Assembly: GCA_040772545.1 (NCBI GenBank)
Contig: JAXGXY010000001.1
Location: 310,001-374,000 of the forward strand
Source of the DNA: UBA1431 sp002329665
GTDB lineage: Bacteria > Bacillota > Clostridia > Christensenellales > UBA1431
DNA length: 64,000 nt
Direction: 5' to 3'
The notes beneath the pieces are model-generated. The model searched no databases, had not been told where the DNA came from, and saw only the letters and a program-made list of their open reading frames with translations. The first letter of the stretch is position 1. Each line of letters begins with the position of its first letter. The position numbers and the translations under genes are program-made. This document shows, in pieces, positions 50,930 through 59,883 of this stretch.

Positions 50930-51607
50930 ATGGGTCAGAAGGTAAACCCCCACGGATTCCGGGTAGGCGTCATCAAGGACTGGGACACCCGTTGGTTCGC
51001 GTCAAAAAAGGATTTTGCCAACAATCTCTACGAGGACTACAAGCTGCGGGAATTCCTAAAGAAGAAACTGTTCCAGGCGGGGATTTCCAAGATTGAGATA
51101 GAACGCGCGGCGCAGCGCGTAACGATCAACATCCATACCGCCAAACCCGGCATGGTCATCGGAAAAGGCGGGACCGGTGTGGAGTTGTTGAGAAAAGAAC
51201 TCGTGAAAATTACCGGCAAGAACGTTGTCGTCAACATCATTGAAATCAAGAACCCCGATCTGGACGCGCAACTGGTTGCCGAAAACATAGCGGCCCAGCT
51301 CGAGAAACGGATCTCGTTTCGGAGGGCCATGAAACAGACGATGGGCCGCACGATGAAATCCGGCGCAAAAGGGGTTAAATTGCAGGTGTCAGGCCGGCTG
51401 GGCGGCGCCGAGATCGCCCGTACGGAGGGCTACCACGACGGATCCATCCCTCTGCAGACGCTGCGCGCCGACATCGACTTCGGTTTTACCGAGGCGAAGA
51501 CGACGTACGGACGCATCGGCGTGAAGGTATGGATCTACAAGGGCGAGATACTCGAAAGCCCCCGCCGCGCAGGCGATCGCAAGCCTACGGAAGGAGGAGC
51601 CAGATAA
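50930..51607 (+). CDS. rpsC: 30S ribosomal protein S3
   Basis: A 225-residue S3 (GQKVNPHGFRVGVIKDWDTR, KH-domain motif VIGKGGTGVELL). With S4 and S5 it lines the mRNA entry channel. AAGGAGGAGGCAG precedes ATG; the TAA overlaps the rplP start by one base. Confidence 0.97.
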   Translation: MGQKVNPHGFRVGVIKDWDTRWFASKKDFANNLYEDYKLREFLKKKLFQAGISKIEIERAAQRVTINIHTAKPGMVIGKGGTGVELLRKELVKITGKNVVVNIIEIKNPDLDAQLVAENIAAQLEKRISFRRAMKQTMGRTMKSGAKGVKLQVSGRLGGAEIARTEGYHDGSIPLQTLRADIDFGFTEAKTTYGRIGVKVWIYKGEILESPRRAGDRKPTEGGAR

Positions 51608-52053
51608 TGTTGATGCCCAAGAGAGTGAAGCGCAGGCGCGTGATGCGCGGGCGCATGAAAGGCAGGGCGACCAGGGGCAACTTCGTAGCCTACGGGGAAT
51701 ACGGCCTGGTCGCGATGGAGCCCAGTTGGGTCACCAGCAACCAGATAGAGGCCGCGCGTATCGCGATGACGCGGTATATGAAGAGGGGCGGCAAGGTCTG
51801 GATCAAGATCTTCCCGGATAAACCCGTGACCCAGAAGCCAGCCGAGACCCGAATGGGCAGCGGCAAAGGTTCGCCCGAATACTGGGTGGCGGTCGTCAAG
51901 CCCGGGCGCGTCATGTTCGAAGTGGCCGGCGTGCCCGAAGAGGTCGCGCGTGAAGCCCTGCGCCGCGCGATGCATAAACTCCCGCTCAAGTGCAAGTTCG
52001 TCACGAGGGCGGAGACCAGCGAAGAAGCGGGTGGTGACAGCAATGAAGTCTAA
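51607..52053 (+). CDS. rplP: 50S ribosomal protein L16
   Basis: A 148-residue L16 (MLMPKRVKRRRVMRGRMKGR, the RMGSGKGSPEYWVAVVKPGR block) beside the A-site tRNA. ATG 51607 gives the family's MLMPKRVK start; AAGGAGGAGCC precedes it. The last 11 bases overlap rpmC. The polar C-terminus (ETSEEAGGDSNEV) is a few residues longer than usual. Confidence 0.96.
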   Translation: MLMPKRVKRRRVMRGRMKGRATRGNFVAYGEYGLVAMEPSWVTSNQIEAARIAMTRYMKRGGKVWIKIFPDKPVTQKPAETRMGSGKGSPEYWVAVVKPGRVMFEVAGVPEEVAREALRRAMHKLPLKCKFVTRAETSEEAGGDSNEV

Positions 52054-52243
52054 GTACCACGATCTGTCCGAACAGGAGCTTAGAGAGCGCCTGACCGAAC
52101 TGAAGTCGGAGCTGTTCAACCTCAGGTTTCAGATGGCCACCGGACAGGCGCAGAACCCCATGCTGATCCGTGAGTGCAAGAGAAACATCGCGCGCGTGAA
52201 GACCGTCATCAGGGAGCGCGAGATCAAGGCTGCGCGCGTGTAG
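52043..52243 (+). CDS. rpmC: 50S ribosomal protein L29
   Basis: A 66-residue helical-hairpin L29 (HDLSEQELRERLTELKSELF, RECKRNIARVKTVIREREI) near the tunnel exit. Its ATG lies inside the end of rplP; GGGTGGTGAC supplies a weak ribosome binding site, consistent with translational coupling. Confidence 0.96.
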   Translation: MKSKYHDLSEQELRERLTELKSELFNLRFQMATGQAQNPMLIRECKRNIARVKTVIREREIKAARV

Positions 52244-52270
52244 CGGCAAAGGCGAAAGGAGGAATATCCA

Positions 52271-52531
52271 GTGACCGAGAAAAGGAACAACCGGAAGACC
52301 CGTACGGGCACCGTCGTGAGCAATAAAATGGATAAGACCGTCGTCGTTGCCATTAAGAAAAGGGTGAAGCACCCGCTCTACGGTAAGACCATCAACCGCA
52401 CCACCAAGTTCAAGGTACACGACGAGGCCAACGAATGCCAGGTGGGCGATTTCGTGAAGATCATGGAAACGAGGCCGCTTAGCCGCCACAAGCGCTGGCG
52501 CCTGGTGGAAGTGATCGAAAAAGCGCGCTGA
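52271..52531 (+). CDS. rpsQ: 30S ribosomal protein S17
   Basis: An 86-residue OB-fold S17 (NRKTRTGTVVSNKMDKTVVV, HDEANECQVGDFVKIMETRP). GTG start with AAAGGAGGAATATCCA upstream. Confidence 0.96.
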   Translation: MTEKRNNRKTRTGTVVSNKMDKTVVVAIKKRVKHPLYGKTINRTTKFKVHDEANECQVGDFVKIMETRPLSRHKRWRLVEVIEKAR

Positions 52532-52556
52532 CGCGCTTTGGAAGAGGAGGCGCAAC

Positions 52557-52925
52557 ATGATTCAACCACAGACACGGCTGAAGGCCGCCGACAACACCGG
52601 CGCGAAGGAACTCATGTGCATCCGCGTGCTGGGCGGCTCCTTCAGGCGCACCGCCAACATCGGCGACACCATCATCGCGTCGGTTAAGACCGCTACGCCG
52701 GGCGGCGTGGTCAAGAAGAAGGACATCGTCCGCGCGGTCATCGTGCGGTCGGTTAAAGGCAAGCGCCGCGGGGACGGCACCTACATCCGCTTCGACGACA
52801 ACGCGGCCGTGATCATAAACGAACAGAACCAGCCCAGGGGCACGCGCATCTTCGGGCCGGTAGCGAGGGAACTGAGGGAAAAGGATTACATGAAGATCGT
52901 CTCTCTGGCTCCTGAAGTGCTTTAG
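52557..52925 (+). CDS. rplN: 50S ribosomal protein L14
   Basis: A 122-residue L14 of invariant length (MIQPQTRLKAADNTGAKELM, FDDNAAVIINEQNQPRGTRI, FGPVARELRE). It forms part of the intersubunit bridge. GAAGAGGAGGCGCAAC precedes ATG. Confidence 0.97.
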   Translation: MIQPQTRLKAADNTGAKELMCIRVLGGSFRRTANIGDTIIASVKTATPGGVVKKKDIVRAVIVRSVKGKRRGDGTYIRFDDNAAVIINEQNQPRGTRIFGPVARELREKDYMKIVSLAPEVL

Positions 52926-52938
52926 GAGGTGGATGAAA

Positions 52939-53268
52939 ATGCGTGCGAAACATCTTCATGTGAAAAAGGATGACACGGTTGTGGTCATTTCGGGTAAGGA
53001 CAAGGGAAAGCAGGGCAAGGTGATTGCGGCGATGCCCGGGAAGGGCAGGGTGATCGTCGAAGGCGTGAACAAGGTCACGCGGCACCAGAAGCCCCAGGGC
53101 ACCAAGTCCCCCGGCGGCCGCATCGAACGCGAGGCGCCCATCTTCGCTTCGAAAGTCATGCTGGTTTGCTCGAAGTGCAACAAAGCCACCCGCATTGCGC
53201 ACAAGTTCGTTGCGGACGGGACCAAGGTCCGCGTGTGCAAAAAATGCGGTGAGACTTTCGACAGCTAG
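52939..53268 (+). CDS. rplX: 50S ribosomal protein L24, zinc-binding type
   Basis: A 109-residue KOW-domain L24 (DDTVVVISGKDKGKQGKVIA). The C-terminus has two CxxC pairs (LVCSKCNKATRI, VRVCKKCGETF), a zinc ribbon found in part of the family. ATG 52939 is chosen because AGGAGG ends nine bases before it; ATG 52933 is only three bases away. Confidence 0.95.
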   Translation: MRAKHLHVKKDDTVVVISGKDKGKQGKVIAAMPGKGRVIVEGVNKVTRHQKPQGTKSPGGRIEREAPIFASKVMLVCSKCNKATRIAHKFVADGTKVRVCKKCGETFDS

Positions 53269-53285
53269 AAGGGAGGATTATAAAA

Positions 53286-53828
53286 TTGCCTAGGCTGAAA
53301 GACAGGTATGAAACGCAGATCGTACCGTCGATGATGGAAAAATTCGATTATAAGAACGTGAACCAGGTCCCCAGGCTCGAAAAAGTGGTTATCAACATGG
53401 GCATGGGCGACGTCAAGGACAACCCGAAGGCGCTGGATTCGGCGCTCAGGGACCTGAGCATAATCGCCGGGCAGAAACCGGTGGTGACCCGCGCCAAAAG
53501 GTCGGTTGCGAACTTCAAGCTCCGCGAGGGCATGAACGTCGGAGCGAAGGTAACGCTCCGAGGGACAAGGATGTACGAGTTTGCCGATAAGCTCATCAGC
53601 ATAGCGCTCCCGCGCGTGCGCGACTTCAGGGGCGTATCGCCCAAGTCCTTCGACGGCAGGGGCAACTTCGCCCTGGGCGTGAAGGAGCAGCTCATATTTC
53701 CGGAGATCGATTACGATCAGGTCGAGAAGGTGCGCGGGATGGACATCGTCTTTGTCACGACGGCAAAGACGGACGAAGAGGCCCATGAACTGTTGTCGCT
53801 GATGGGCATGCCCTTCGGGCAGATGTAA
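53286..53828 (+). CDS. rplE: 50S ribosomal protein L5
   Basis: A 180-residue L5 (RLKDRYETQIVPSMMEKFDY, GQKPVVTRAKRSVANFKLRE, RDFRGVSPKSFDGRGNF), which binds 5S rRNA in the central protuberance. The start is TTG, with GGGAGG nine bases upstream and no alternative ATG near. Confidence 0.96.
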   Translation: MPRLKDRYETQIVPSMMEKFDYKNVNQVPRLEKVVINMGMGDVKDNPKALDSALRDLSIIAGQKPVVTRAKRSVANFKLREGMNVGAKVTLRGTRMYEFADKLISIALPRVRDFRGVSPKSFDGRGNFALGVKEQLIFPEIDYDQVEKVRGMDIVFVTTAKTDEEAHELLSLMGMPFGQM

Positions 53829-53842
53829 GGGAGGACAGTACG

Positions 53843-54028
53843 ATGGCGAAAAAGAGCATGATAAACAAGCAGCAAAAGCCCCCGAAGTTTTCCACCAGGG
53901 CCTATACCCGCTGCCGCATTTGCGGGCGTCCGCATTCCGTGCTCAGGAAATACGGCATCTGCCGCATATGTTTCAGGGAGCTTGCGCATAAGGGCCAGAT
54001 ACCCGGCGTGCGCAAGGCCAGCTGGTAG
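53843..54028 (+). CDS. rpsN: 30S ribosomal protein S14, zinc-binding type
   Basis: A 61-residue short S14 with CRICGRPH...CRICFRELAH, the four-Cys zinc form that supports growth irrespective of the zinc-free paralogue. GGGAGGACAGTACG precedes ATG, 14 bases after rplE. Confidence 0.97.
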   Translation: MAKKSMINKQQKPPKFSTRAYTRCRICGRPHSVLRKYGICRICFRELAHKGQIPGVRKASW

Positions 54029-54052
54029 GACTTTGGATAAGGAGGTTGCACG

Positions 54053-54451
54053 ATGGTTGTTACAGACCCCATTGCCGATCTGTTGACCCGCATCCGCAAT
54101 GCACTGGTCGCCAAACACGATACGATAGAAGTACCCGCTTCGAACACCAAGAAGGCTATCGCGCAGATACTGGTCGACGAAGGCTATATACGCGGCTTCG
54201 ATTTCATCGACGACGGCGTACAGGGCAAACTCAGGATAATGCTCAAATACGGGCCCGGCAGGCAGAAAGCTATCACCGGACTCAAGCGCATTTCCAAGCC
54301 CGGGCTGAGGGTATACGCGAAAAAGGACGAGATACCCAGGGTGCTCGGCGGACTGGGGATAGCCATTATCTCCACGTCCAAGGGCGTCATGACCGACCGG
54401 AGGGCGCGCAAGGAAAGTGTGGGCGGCGAAGTCATGGCGTTTATTTGGTAG
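54053..54451 (+). CDS. rpsH: 30S ribosomal protein S8
   Basis: A 132-residue S8 (TDPIADLLTRIRNALVAKHD, AIISTSKGVMTDRRARKESV, GGEVMAFIW). A primary 16S binder and, in many bacteria, the repressor of the spc operon. AAGGAGGTTGCACG precedes ATG. Confidence 0.97.
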   Translation: MVVTDPIADLLTRIRNALVAKHDTIEVPASNTKKAIAQILVDEGYIRGFDFIDDGVQGKLRIMLKYGPGRQKAITGLKRISKPGLRVYAKKDEIPRVLGGLGIAIISTSKGVMTDRRARKESVGGEVMAFIW

Positions 54452-54482
54452 CGATATGCATCACATGCGGAGGTGAGCGAAA

Positions 54483-55022
54483 TTGTCGAGGATCGGTAAG
54501 CTTCCGGTCGCGGTCCCAAAGGGCGTTCAGGTAACGCTGGGCGAGAACAACACGGTTTCTGTAAAAGGCCCCAAGGGAACGCTGAGCCAGAAGATACACA
54601 AGGATATGGAGGTGCGCCTGGAAGAAGGCCAGGTCGTCGTTACGCGACCGTCCGACCAGAAGGAGCACAGGGCGCTGCACGGGCTGAGCCGCAGCCTGAT
54701 CGCCAACATGGTCGAAGGCGTGAGCAACGGTTTTAAGAAGAACCTGGAGATCGTCGGCGTCGGGTACCGGGCGACGAAACAGGGGAAGAAACTCGTGCTG
54801 AACGTGGGTTATTCCCACCCTGTGGAGATACAGGAAACAGACGGGCTGGAGTTTGAAGTGCCCGCGCCCACCAAGATCTCCGTTAAGGGGATAGACAAGC
54901 AGGCCGTCGGCGAGATGGCGGCCAACATCAGGCGGGTGCGGCCGCCGGAACCCTACAAGGGCAAGGGCATCCGCTACGAGAACGAATACGTGCGGCGCAA
55001 GGAAGGAAAGACCGCCAAATAA
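54483..55022 (+). CDS. rplF: 50S ribosomal protein L6
   Basis: A 179-residue L6 with its two duplicated domains (SRIGKLPVAVPKGVQVTL, NVGYSHPVEI, VRPPEPYKGKGIRYENE) near the sarcin-ricin loop. TTG start with CGGAGGTGAGCGAAA upstream. Confidence 0.96.
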   Translation: MSRIGKLPVAVPKGVQVTLGENNTVSVKGPKGTLSQKIHKDMEVRLEEGQVVVTRPSDQKEHRALHGLSRSLIANMVEGVSNGFKKNLEIVGVGYRATKQGKKLVLNVGYSHPVEIQETDGLEFEVPAPTKISVKGIDKQAVGEMAANIRRVRPPEPYKGKGIRYENEYVRRKEGKTAK

Positions 55023-55046
55023 GCTCAGGAAGGGGCCAAGGGCAGC

Positions 55047-55415
55047 ATGATAAAAAAAGCGGACAAGAACGAGGTGCGAAAGAACAGGCACCGCCGCATG
55101 CGCAGGAACATCAGGGGCACCGAGGAGCGTCTGAGGCTCAACGTATACAGGAGCCAGAGCAACATTTACGCGCAGCTCATCAACGACGATGCGGGAGAGA
55201 CCCTGGTATCGGCGTCCACTCTCGACGCGGAGGTGCGCGAGAAAGCGGCGTCGCTGAGCAAGAAGCAGGCGGCGAAACTGGTCGGCGAGACGATTGGGAG
55301 GCGCGCCGTCGAGAAAGGGATCGAGCAAGTCGTTTTCGACCGGGGCGGGTACCTTTATACGGGCCGCGTGGCCGAGTTGGCGGCGGGCGCAAGGGAAGCC
55401 GGCCTGAAATTCTAG
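55047..55415 (+). CDS. rplR: 50S ribosomal protein L18
   Basis: A 122-residue L18 (RHRRMRRNIRGTEERLRLNV, YRSQSNIYAQLINDDAGETL, FDRGGYLYTGRVAELAAGAR) that binds 5S rRNA with L5. Upstream AGGAAGGGGCC is a moderate ribosome binding site. Confidence 0.97.
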   Translation: MIKKADKNEVRKNRHRRMRRNIRGTEERLRLNVYRSQSNIYAQLINDDAGETLVSASTLDAEVREKAASLSKKQAAKLVGETIGRRAVEKGIEQVVFDRGGYLYTGRVAELAAGAREAGLKF

Positions 55416-55436
55416 TGGGTTAAGGAGATAGATCGA

Positions 55437-55940
55437 ATGCAAGACCGTATAGACGCAAGCGTTCTGGACTTAAAAGAAAAGCTCGTTTCCATCAACCGCG
55501 TGACCAAGGTCGTGAAAGGCGGCCGGAATTTCCGCTTCAGCGCGCTGGTGGTCATAGGCGACGGTGAAGGGCATGTCGGCGCGGGCATGGGCAAGGCCAC
55601 CGAGATTCCCGAGGCGATCCGCAAGGCAGTCGAGGACGCGAAGCACAAGCTCATCAGGGTGCCTATCGTGGGAACGACCATCCCGCACGAGGCGCTGGGC
55701 GTTTTCGGCAGGGGCAGGGTGCTGCTTCTTCCCGCGCCCGAGGGCACCGGCGTCATCGCCGGCGGACCTGCGCGCGCGGTGCTGGAGACGGCGGGCGTAA
55801 AGGACATCCGCACCAAATCCTATGGATCCAACAACCCCGCCAACTGCGTGAAGGCGACGATCGAGGGCCTGAAAAGCCTGCGCACCGCCGAGGAAGTGGC
55901 GCGCACGCGCGGCAAGACGGTAGAGGAAATCTTGGGCTAG
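55437..55940 (+). CDS. rpsE: 30S ribosomal protein S5
   Basis: A 167-residue S5 (KLVSINRVTKVVKGGRNFRF, VVIGDGEGHVGAGMGKATEI, TIPHEALGVFGRGRVLLLPA). Spectinomycin-loop residues VKGGR are intact. TAAGGAGATAGATCGA precedes ATG. Confidence 0.97.
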   Translation: MQDRIDASVLDLKEKLVSINRVTKVVKGGRNFRFSALVVIGDGEGHVGAGMGKATEIPEAIRKAVEDAKHKLIRVPIVGTTIPHEALGVFGRGRVLLLPAPEGTGVIAGGPARAVLETAGVKDIRTKSYGSNNPANCVKATIEGLKSLRTAEEVARTRGKTVEEILG

Positions 55941-55950
55941 GAGGGCTTAT

Positions 55951-56130
55951 ATGAGCAAACTGAAGATAACCCTGGTCAAAAGCACCATCGGGTGCCTGAA
56001 GAACCAGAAAGATACCGTGCGTTCCCTGGGCCTGAAGAAGATTCGGAGCGAGGTGGTGCACGAAGACACGCCCGACATACGGGGAAAGATCTTCACGGTG
56101 AAGCACCTCGTGAAGGTGGAGGAAATATAG
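55951..56130 (+). CDS. rpmD: 50S ribosomal protein L30
   Basis: A 59-residue L30 that translates as MSKLKITLVKSTIGCLKNQK, then DTVRSLGLKKIRSEVVHEDT and ending FTVKHLVKVEEI. GCTAGGAGGGCTTAT precedes ATG, ten bases after the rpsE stop. Confidence 0.96.
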   Translation: MSKLKITLVKSTIGCLKNQKDTVRSLGLKKIRSEVVHEDTPDIRGKIFTVKHLVKVEEI

Positions 56131-56164
56131 CCGGGCGCTTGAAAACAGGAGGTACGAGGCACAT

Positions 56165-56608
56165 ATGAAGACACATGAACTCACGCCGGCCAAAGGCGCG
56201 ACCACCAAGGCCAAGCGTTTGGGCAGGGGGATCGGCTCGGGGACCGGCAAGACTTCGGGAAAGGGACATAAAGGCCAGAACGCCCGCAGCGGCGGCGGCG
56301 TGCGCCCCGGGTTCGAAGGCGGACAGATGCCGTTGACGCGGCGCCTGCCCAAGCGAGGATTTGTCAGCATTTTTGCGAAGGAATATGCTATTATAAACGT
56401 ACGCGACCTGAACGCCCTCGAGGACGGCACCGTCGTCACCGCCGAACTGCTGCGCGAAAAGGGCGTTATCCGGAAGATAAACGACGGGCTCAAGGTGCTG
56501 GGCAACGGGACGCTGAACAGGAAGCTGACCGTGATAGCGACCAAGTGTTCCGCTTCCGCAAAAGAAAAGATCGAGGCGGCCGGCGGGACCGTTGAGGTGA
56601 AAGAATAA
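56165..56608 (+). CDS. rplO: 50S ribosomal protein L15
   Basis: A 147-residue L15 (KAKRLGRGIGSGTGKTSGKG, GVRPGFEGGQMPLTRRLPKR). It stabilises domain II of 23S rRNA. CAGGAGGTACGAGGCACAT precedes ATG. secY follows three bases after the stop. Confidence 0.97.
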   Translation: MKTHELTPAKGATTKAKRLGRGIGSGTGKTSGKGHKGQNARSGGGVRPGFEGGQMPLTRRLPKRGFVSIFAKEYAIINVRDLNALEDGTVVTAELLREKGVIRKINDGLKVLGNGTLNRKLTVIATKCSASAKEKIEAAGGTVEVKE

Positions 56609-56611
56609 AAG

Positions 56612-57871
56612 ATGTTCCAAACGCTGAAAAACGCCTGGGCAATCGAAGAACTGCGAAGGAAGATCCTCTATACGCTGCTGATTCTGTTCATCGTGCGGCT
56701 GGGGTGTTACATCCCCATACCCGGCGTGGACGTGGCCTACGTTGCAGAGCAGATCGGCGCAAGCGGTATCCTCGGGTTCATGAGCATGATCACCGGCGGG
56801 GCGCTCGGGAACTTCACGCTGTTCGCGCTGGGGATCGGCCCGTACATCACGGCGTCGATCATCATGAACCTGCTGCAGGTGGCCATTCCCGCCCTCGAGC
56901 GGCTCGCGAAAGAGGGCGAGGAAGGCAGGCGGAAGATCGCGCAGTATACGCGCAGGTTCACGGTCGTGCTGGCCTTCATCCAGGCGATCGCGATCATACT
57001 GAGCCTGGGCCCGAAGGCGGTCACCACCACCAACTGGTTCAACTACCTCACGATCGGGCTCTGCCTCACGGCGGGCGCTATGATCGTGATGTGGCTCGGG
57101 GAGCGGATCACCGAGAAAGGCATCGGCAACGGCATCTCGCTCATCATCTTCACGGGTATCGTGGCCAGGGTCCCGATGCAGATCATCGCGCTGGTGGAAA
57201 CCGCGGTCATCGACGCGACGATGATCTGGACCATCCCGGCGTTTGCTGCCTTCGTGCTGGTCATAATCACCGGCGTGACGTTCGTGGACCTGGGCGAGCG
57301 GCGCATCCCCGTCCAGTACGCAAAGCGCGTCGTCGGACGGAAGATGTACGGCGGACAGAGCACCCACATCCCGATGAAGGTGAACGCGACCGGCGTGCTC
57401 CCTCTGATTTTCGCGATGACGCTGCTCCAGTTTCCGGGAATGATCGCGGGGTTCTGGCCTGAGAGCGGGTTCAACATCTGGTACCAGGCGTGGATGGGGC
57501 CGGGGACCCCGATCAACCTCGTGCTGATGGCGCTTTTGATCGTCTTCTTCACGTATTTCTATACGACGATATCGTTCAACCCCGTAGAGATATCGAAGAA
57601 CATGCAGCAAAACGGCGGTTTCATACCCGGCATCCGTCCAGGCAAACCGACTTCGGACCATCTTGCGAAGATATCGTCGCGCATCACGATGTTCGGCGCG
57701 ATCTTCCTTGCGGTCATAGCCGTCATCCCGTCGATGATCTCGAGCCTCCTGGGCATACAGATTATATTCGGCGCGACGAGCGTGCTCATCCTGGTGAGCG
57801 TCGCGCTCGAAACGAACAAGCAGCTCGACGCCCAGATGCTCATGCGCAGCTATAAGGGTTTCCTGAAATGA
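56612..57871 (+). CDS. secY: Preprotein translocase channel SecY
   Basis: A 419-residue membrane protein with ten hydrophobic segments, RLGCYIPIPGVDVAYV in the first plug/TM region and the conserved cytoplasmic loops (GERITEKGIGNGISLIIFTG, RRIPVQYAKRVVGRKMYGGQ, GIRPGKPTSDHL). It forms the SecYEG pore used with SecA and ribosomes. The start is tight behind rplO, with GAGGTGAAAGAATAAAAG as ribosome binding site inside the upstream gene. Confidence 0.97.
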   Translation: MFQTLKNAWAIEELRRKILYTLLILFIVRLGCYIPIPGVDVAYVAEQIGASGILGFMSMITGGALGNFTLFALGIGPYITASIIMNLLQVAIPALERLAKEGEEGRRKIAQYTRRFTVVLAFIQAIAIILSLGPKAVTTTNWFNYLTIGLCLTAGAMIVMWLGERITEKGIGNGISLIIFTGIVARVPMQIIALVETAVIDATMIWTIPAFAAFVLVIITGVTFVDLGERRIPVQYAKRVVGRKMYGGQSTHIPMKVNATGVLPLIFAMTLLQFPGMIAGFWPESGFNIWYQAWMGPGTPINLVLMALLIVFFTYFYTTISFNPVEISKNMQQNGGFIPGIRPGKPTSDHLAKISSRITMFGAIFLAVIAVIPSMISSLLGIQIIFGATSVLILVSVALETNKQLDAQMLMRSYKGFLK

Positions 57872-57900
57872 TAGACATTCGTTAAGGAGGAAATGAGGAA

Positions 57901-58530
57901 ATGAAGGTTATTTTCCTGGGCCCCCCGGGAGCCGGCAAAGGTACGCAGGCGGAACTCGCATGCAAAAGATTCGGTATCGCGCATATTTCGACGGGCGATA
58001 TCCTGCGTGCTCAGCTTAAGCAGAAGACCGAACTGGGCAAACAGGCGCAGTCCTATATCGACAAGGGCCAGCTCGTGCCCGACGAAGTGATCATCAGCAT
58101 CGTGGAACAGCGGCTCAGGCAGGACGACTGCGAAAACGGCTATCTGCTCGACGGTTTCCCGCGCACGCTGCCGCAGGCGGAAGCGATCGACGGGCGTATC
58201 GACCTGGATTGCGCGGTCAACCTGGACGCCCCCGTCGAGACCCTCAAGGAACGCCTCTGCGGGCGCAGGGTCTGCAGGGAATGCGGAGCGACCTACCACA
58301 TATCCCGGATCAGCGAAGGCGACCCCTGCGCGAAATGCGGCGGTGAGCTGTACCAGCGCAGCGACGACAAGCCCGAAACGGTGGAGAACCGCCTCAGAGT
58401 ATATAGGGAGCAAACGCAGCCGCTTATCGATTATTATGATAAAAAGGGCATCCTGGTGACCGTGGACAGCAGCAGGGACCTTAACGTGGTGAACGCGGAG
58501 ATCGTGAAGATCCTGGGGAAGTATGCCTAA
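57901..58530 (+). CDS. adk: Adenylate kinase, zinc-LID type
   Basis: A 209-residue adenylate kinase: P-loop FLGPPGAGKGTQAE, DGFPRTLPQAEA, and a LID with four Cys (CRRVCRECGATYH... sites at CREC and CAKC), which bind zinc in Gram-positive enzymes. It interconverts ATP, ADP and AMP. AAGGAGGAAATGAGGAA precedes ATG; map starts directly at the next base after the stop. Confidence 0.96.
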   Translation: MKVIFLGPPGAGKGTQAELACKRFGIAHISTGDILRAQLKQKTELGKQAQSYIDKGQLVPDEVIISIVEQRLRQDDCENGYLLDGFPRTLPQAEAIDGRIDLDCAVNLDAPVETLKERLCGRRVCRECGATYHISRISEGDPCAKCGGELYQRSDDKPETVENRLRVYREQTQPLIDYYDKKGILVTVDSSRDLNVVNAEIVKILGKYA

Positions 58531-59286
58531 ATGATACCGATCAAATCGGCCCGGGAGATCGCCCTCATCGAAGCGTCGGGAAAGCTGTTGGGGAGCATCC
58601 TGGAGGCCGTACAAACGCAGGTCAGGCCCGGCGCCACCACCGGCTATCTCAACGACTGGATCGAGCAGCGCATCGTCCAGGGAGGCGCCCGGCCTTCGTT
58701 CAAGGGCTATAGGGGATTCCCTGCGGCGGCCTGCATTTCGGTGAACGAAGAGGTCGTCCACGGCATCCCGTCCCATGAGCGGGCGCTGAAAGAAGGAGAC
58801 ATCGTGGGGATCGACGTGGGCACCTGCATGCGCGGCTACCACGCGGACGCCGCCCGCACATACGCCGTGGGCGAGGTCAGCGACCTGGCAAAGCGCCTGA
58901 TCGAATCGGCCAGGAACGGATTTTTTGAAGGGATCACACGCGCCGTGGCCGGCGGGCGCGTTGGCGATATCAGCAACGCCGTGCAGCGCGCTGTGGAACG
59001 CGACGGTTTTTCTGTGGTCAGGGCTCTCACCGGCCACGGCATCGGCGGCAACGTGCACGAGGAGCCGGACATCCCCAATTTCGGGAAGCCCGGGAAGGGC
59101 CCGCGGCTACGGGCAGGCATGGTGCTGGCCGTCGAGCCGATGGTCAACGCCGGAGGTTACGAGGTGAAGATGCTCGGCGACGGCTGGACTGTGGTCACTC
59201 AGGACGCGAGCCTCTCGGCGCATTACGAGAACACCATTGCAGTGACCGAAGAAGGCGAACCGATCATTCTTACGCTGGCGGAATGA
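58531..59286 (+). CDS. map: Methionine aminopeptidase type I
   Basis: A 251-residue enzyme with SVNEEVVHGIPS (His), GIDVGTCMRGYHADAARTYA (two metal-binding Asp), LTGHGIGGNVHEEPDIPN (His) and AVEPMV (Glu). It removes the first Met from nascent proteins. It abuts adk with no gap, using a ribosome binding site (CTGGGGAAG) inside adk. Confidence 0.96.
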   Translation: MIPIKSAREIALIEASGKLLGSILEAVQTQVRPGATTGYLNDWIEQRIVQGGARPSFKGYRGFPAAACISVNEEVVHGIPSHERALKEGDIVGIDVGTCMRGYHADAARTYAVGEVSDLAKRLIESARNGFFEGITRAVAGGRVGDISNAVQRAVERDGFSVVRALTGHGIGGNVHEEPDIPNFGKPGKGPRLRAGMVLAVEPMVNAGGYEVKMLGDGWTVVTQDASLSAHYENTIAVTEEGEPIILTLAE

Positions 59287-59308
59287 TAAATCGCCGAGGG
59301 AGGTATAA

Positions 59309-59617
59309 GTGGTGTCGGAAAACCCCATAGAACCGGGCAGGATCGTACGCACGCGTGCCGGGCGCGACAAGGGGCGCTACTTCGTGGTTGTGGACGTGCT
59401 CGACGACGAATACGTGCGCATCGTTGACGGTGAGCTTCGAAAGCTCGCCAGGCCTAAGCGGAAGAAGCGCAAGCACCTGGATCCGACCAAGGACGTGCAT
59501 GAGGGACTGCGCTGCAAAATCGAGCAGGGCGCGAGGATCTTCGACGCCGAGGTGCGCAGTTGCCTGAAGAATATGGGATACTTGCCAAAGGCGCAACGCG
59601 GTCCGAAGGAGGGATAG
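59309..59617 (+). CDS. KOW-domain RNA-binding protein (L14e/L27e-like)
   Basis: A 102-residue protein starting with a KOW segment (IEPGRIVRTRAGRDKGRYFV) and continuing VVDVLDDEYVRIVDGELRKL, then a basic KRKKRKHLDP stretch. Members sit between map and infA in many Clostridia and Bacilli; the role is presumed ribosomal or RNA-binding. Two consecutive GTG codons (59309, 59312) follow GGGAGG; either may be the start. Confidence 0.88.
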   Translation: MVSENPIEPGRIVRTRAGRDKGRYFVVVDVLDDEYVRIVDGELRKLARPKRKKRKHLDPTKDVHEGLRCKIEQGARIFDAEVRSCLKNMGYLPKAQRGPKEG

Positions 59618-59618
59618 C

Positions 59619-59840
59619 TTGGCTAAACAGGATGTCATCGAGGTGGAAGGAAGGGTCACGGAAGCTTTTCCGAATGCCATGTTCGAAGTCGAACTGGAAA
59701 ACGGGCACAAGATACTCGCACATATTTCGGGAAAGCTGAGGATGAACTTCATCCGGATACTGCCGGGGGACAGGGTCACCGTCGAATTATCCCCCTATGA
59801 TCTCACGCGCGGGAGGATCACCTGGCGCGGGAAATCCTAG
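59619..59840 (+). CDS. infA: Translation initiation factor IF-1
   Basis: A 73-residue OB-fold IF-1 (KQDVIEVEGRVTEAFPNAMF, HISGKLRMNFIRILPGDRVT). It blocks the A site during initiation. TTG start one base after the KOW gene, with GAAGGAGGGATAGC upstream. Confidence 0.97.
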   Translation: MAKQDVIEVEGRVTEAFPNAMFEVELENGHKILAHISGKLRMNFIRILPGDRVTVELSPYDLTRGRITWRGKS

Positions 59841-59883
59841 CGCTATGGCGCGTTAAGATAACAGGAAGGACGTAACAAAGAAC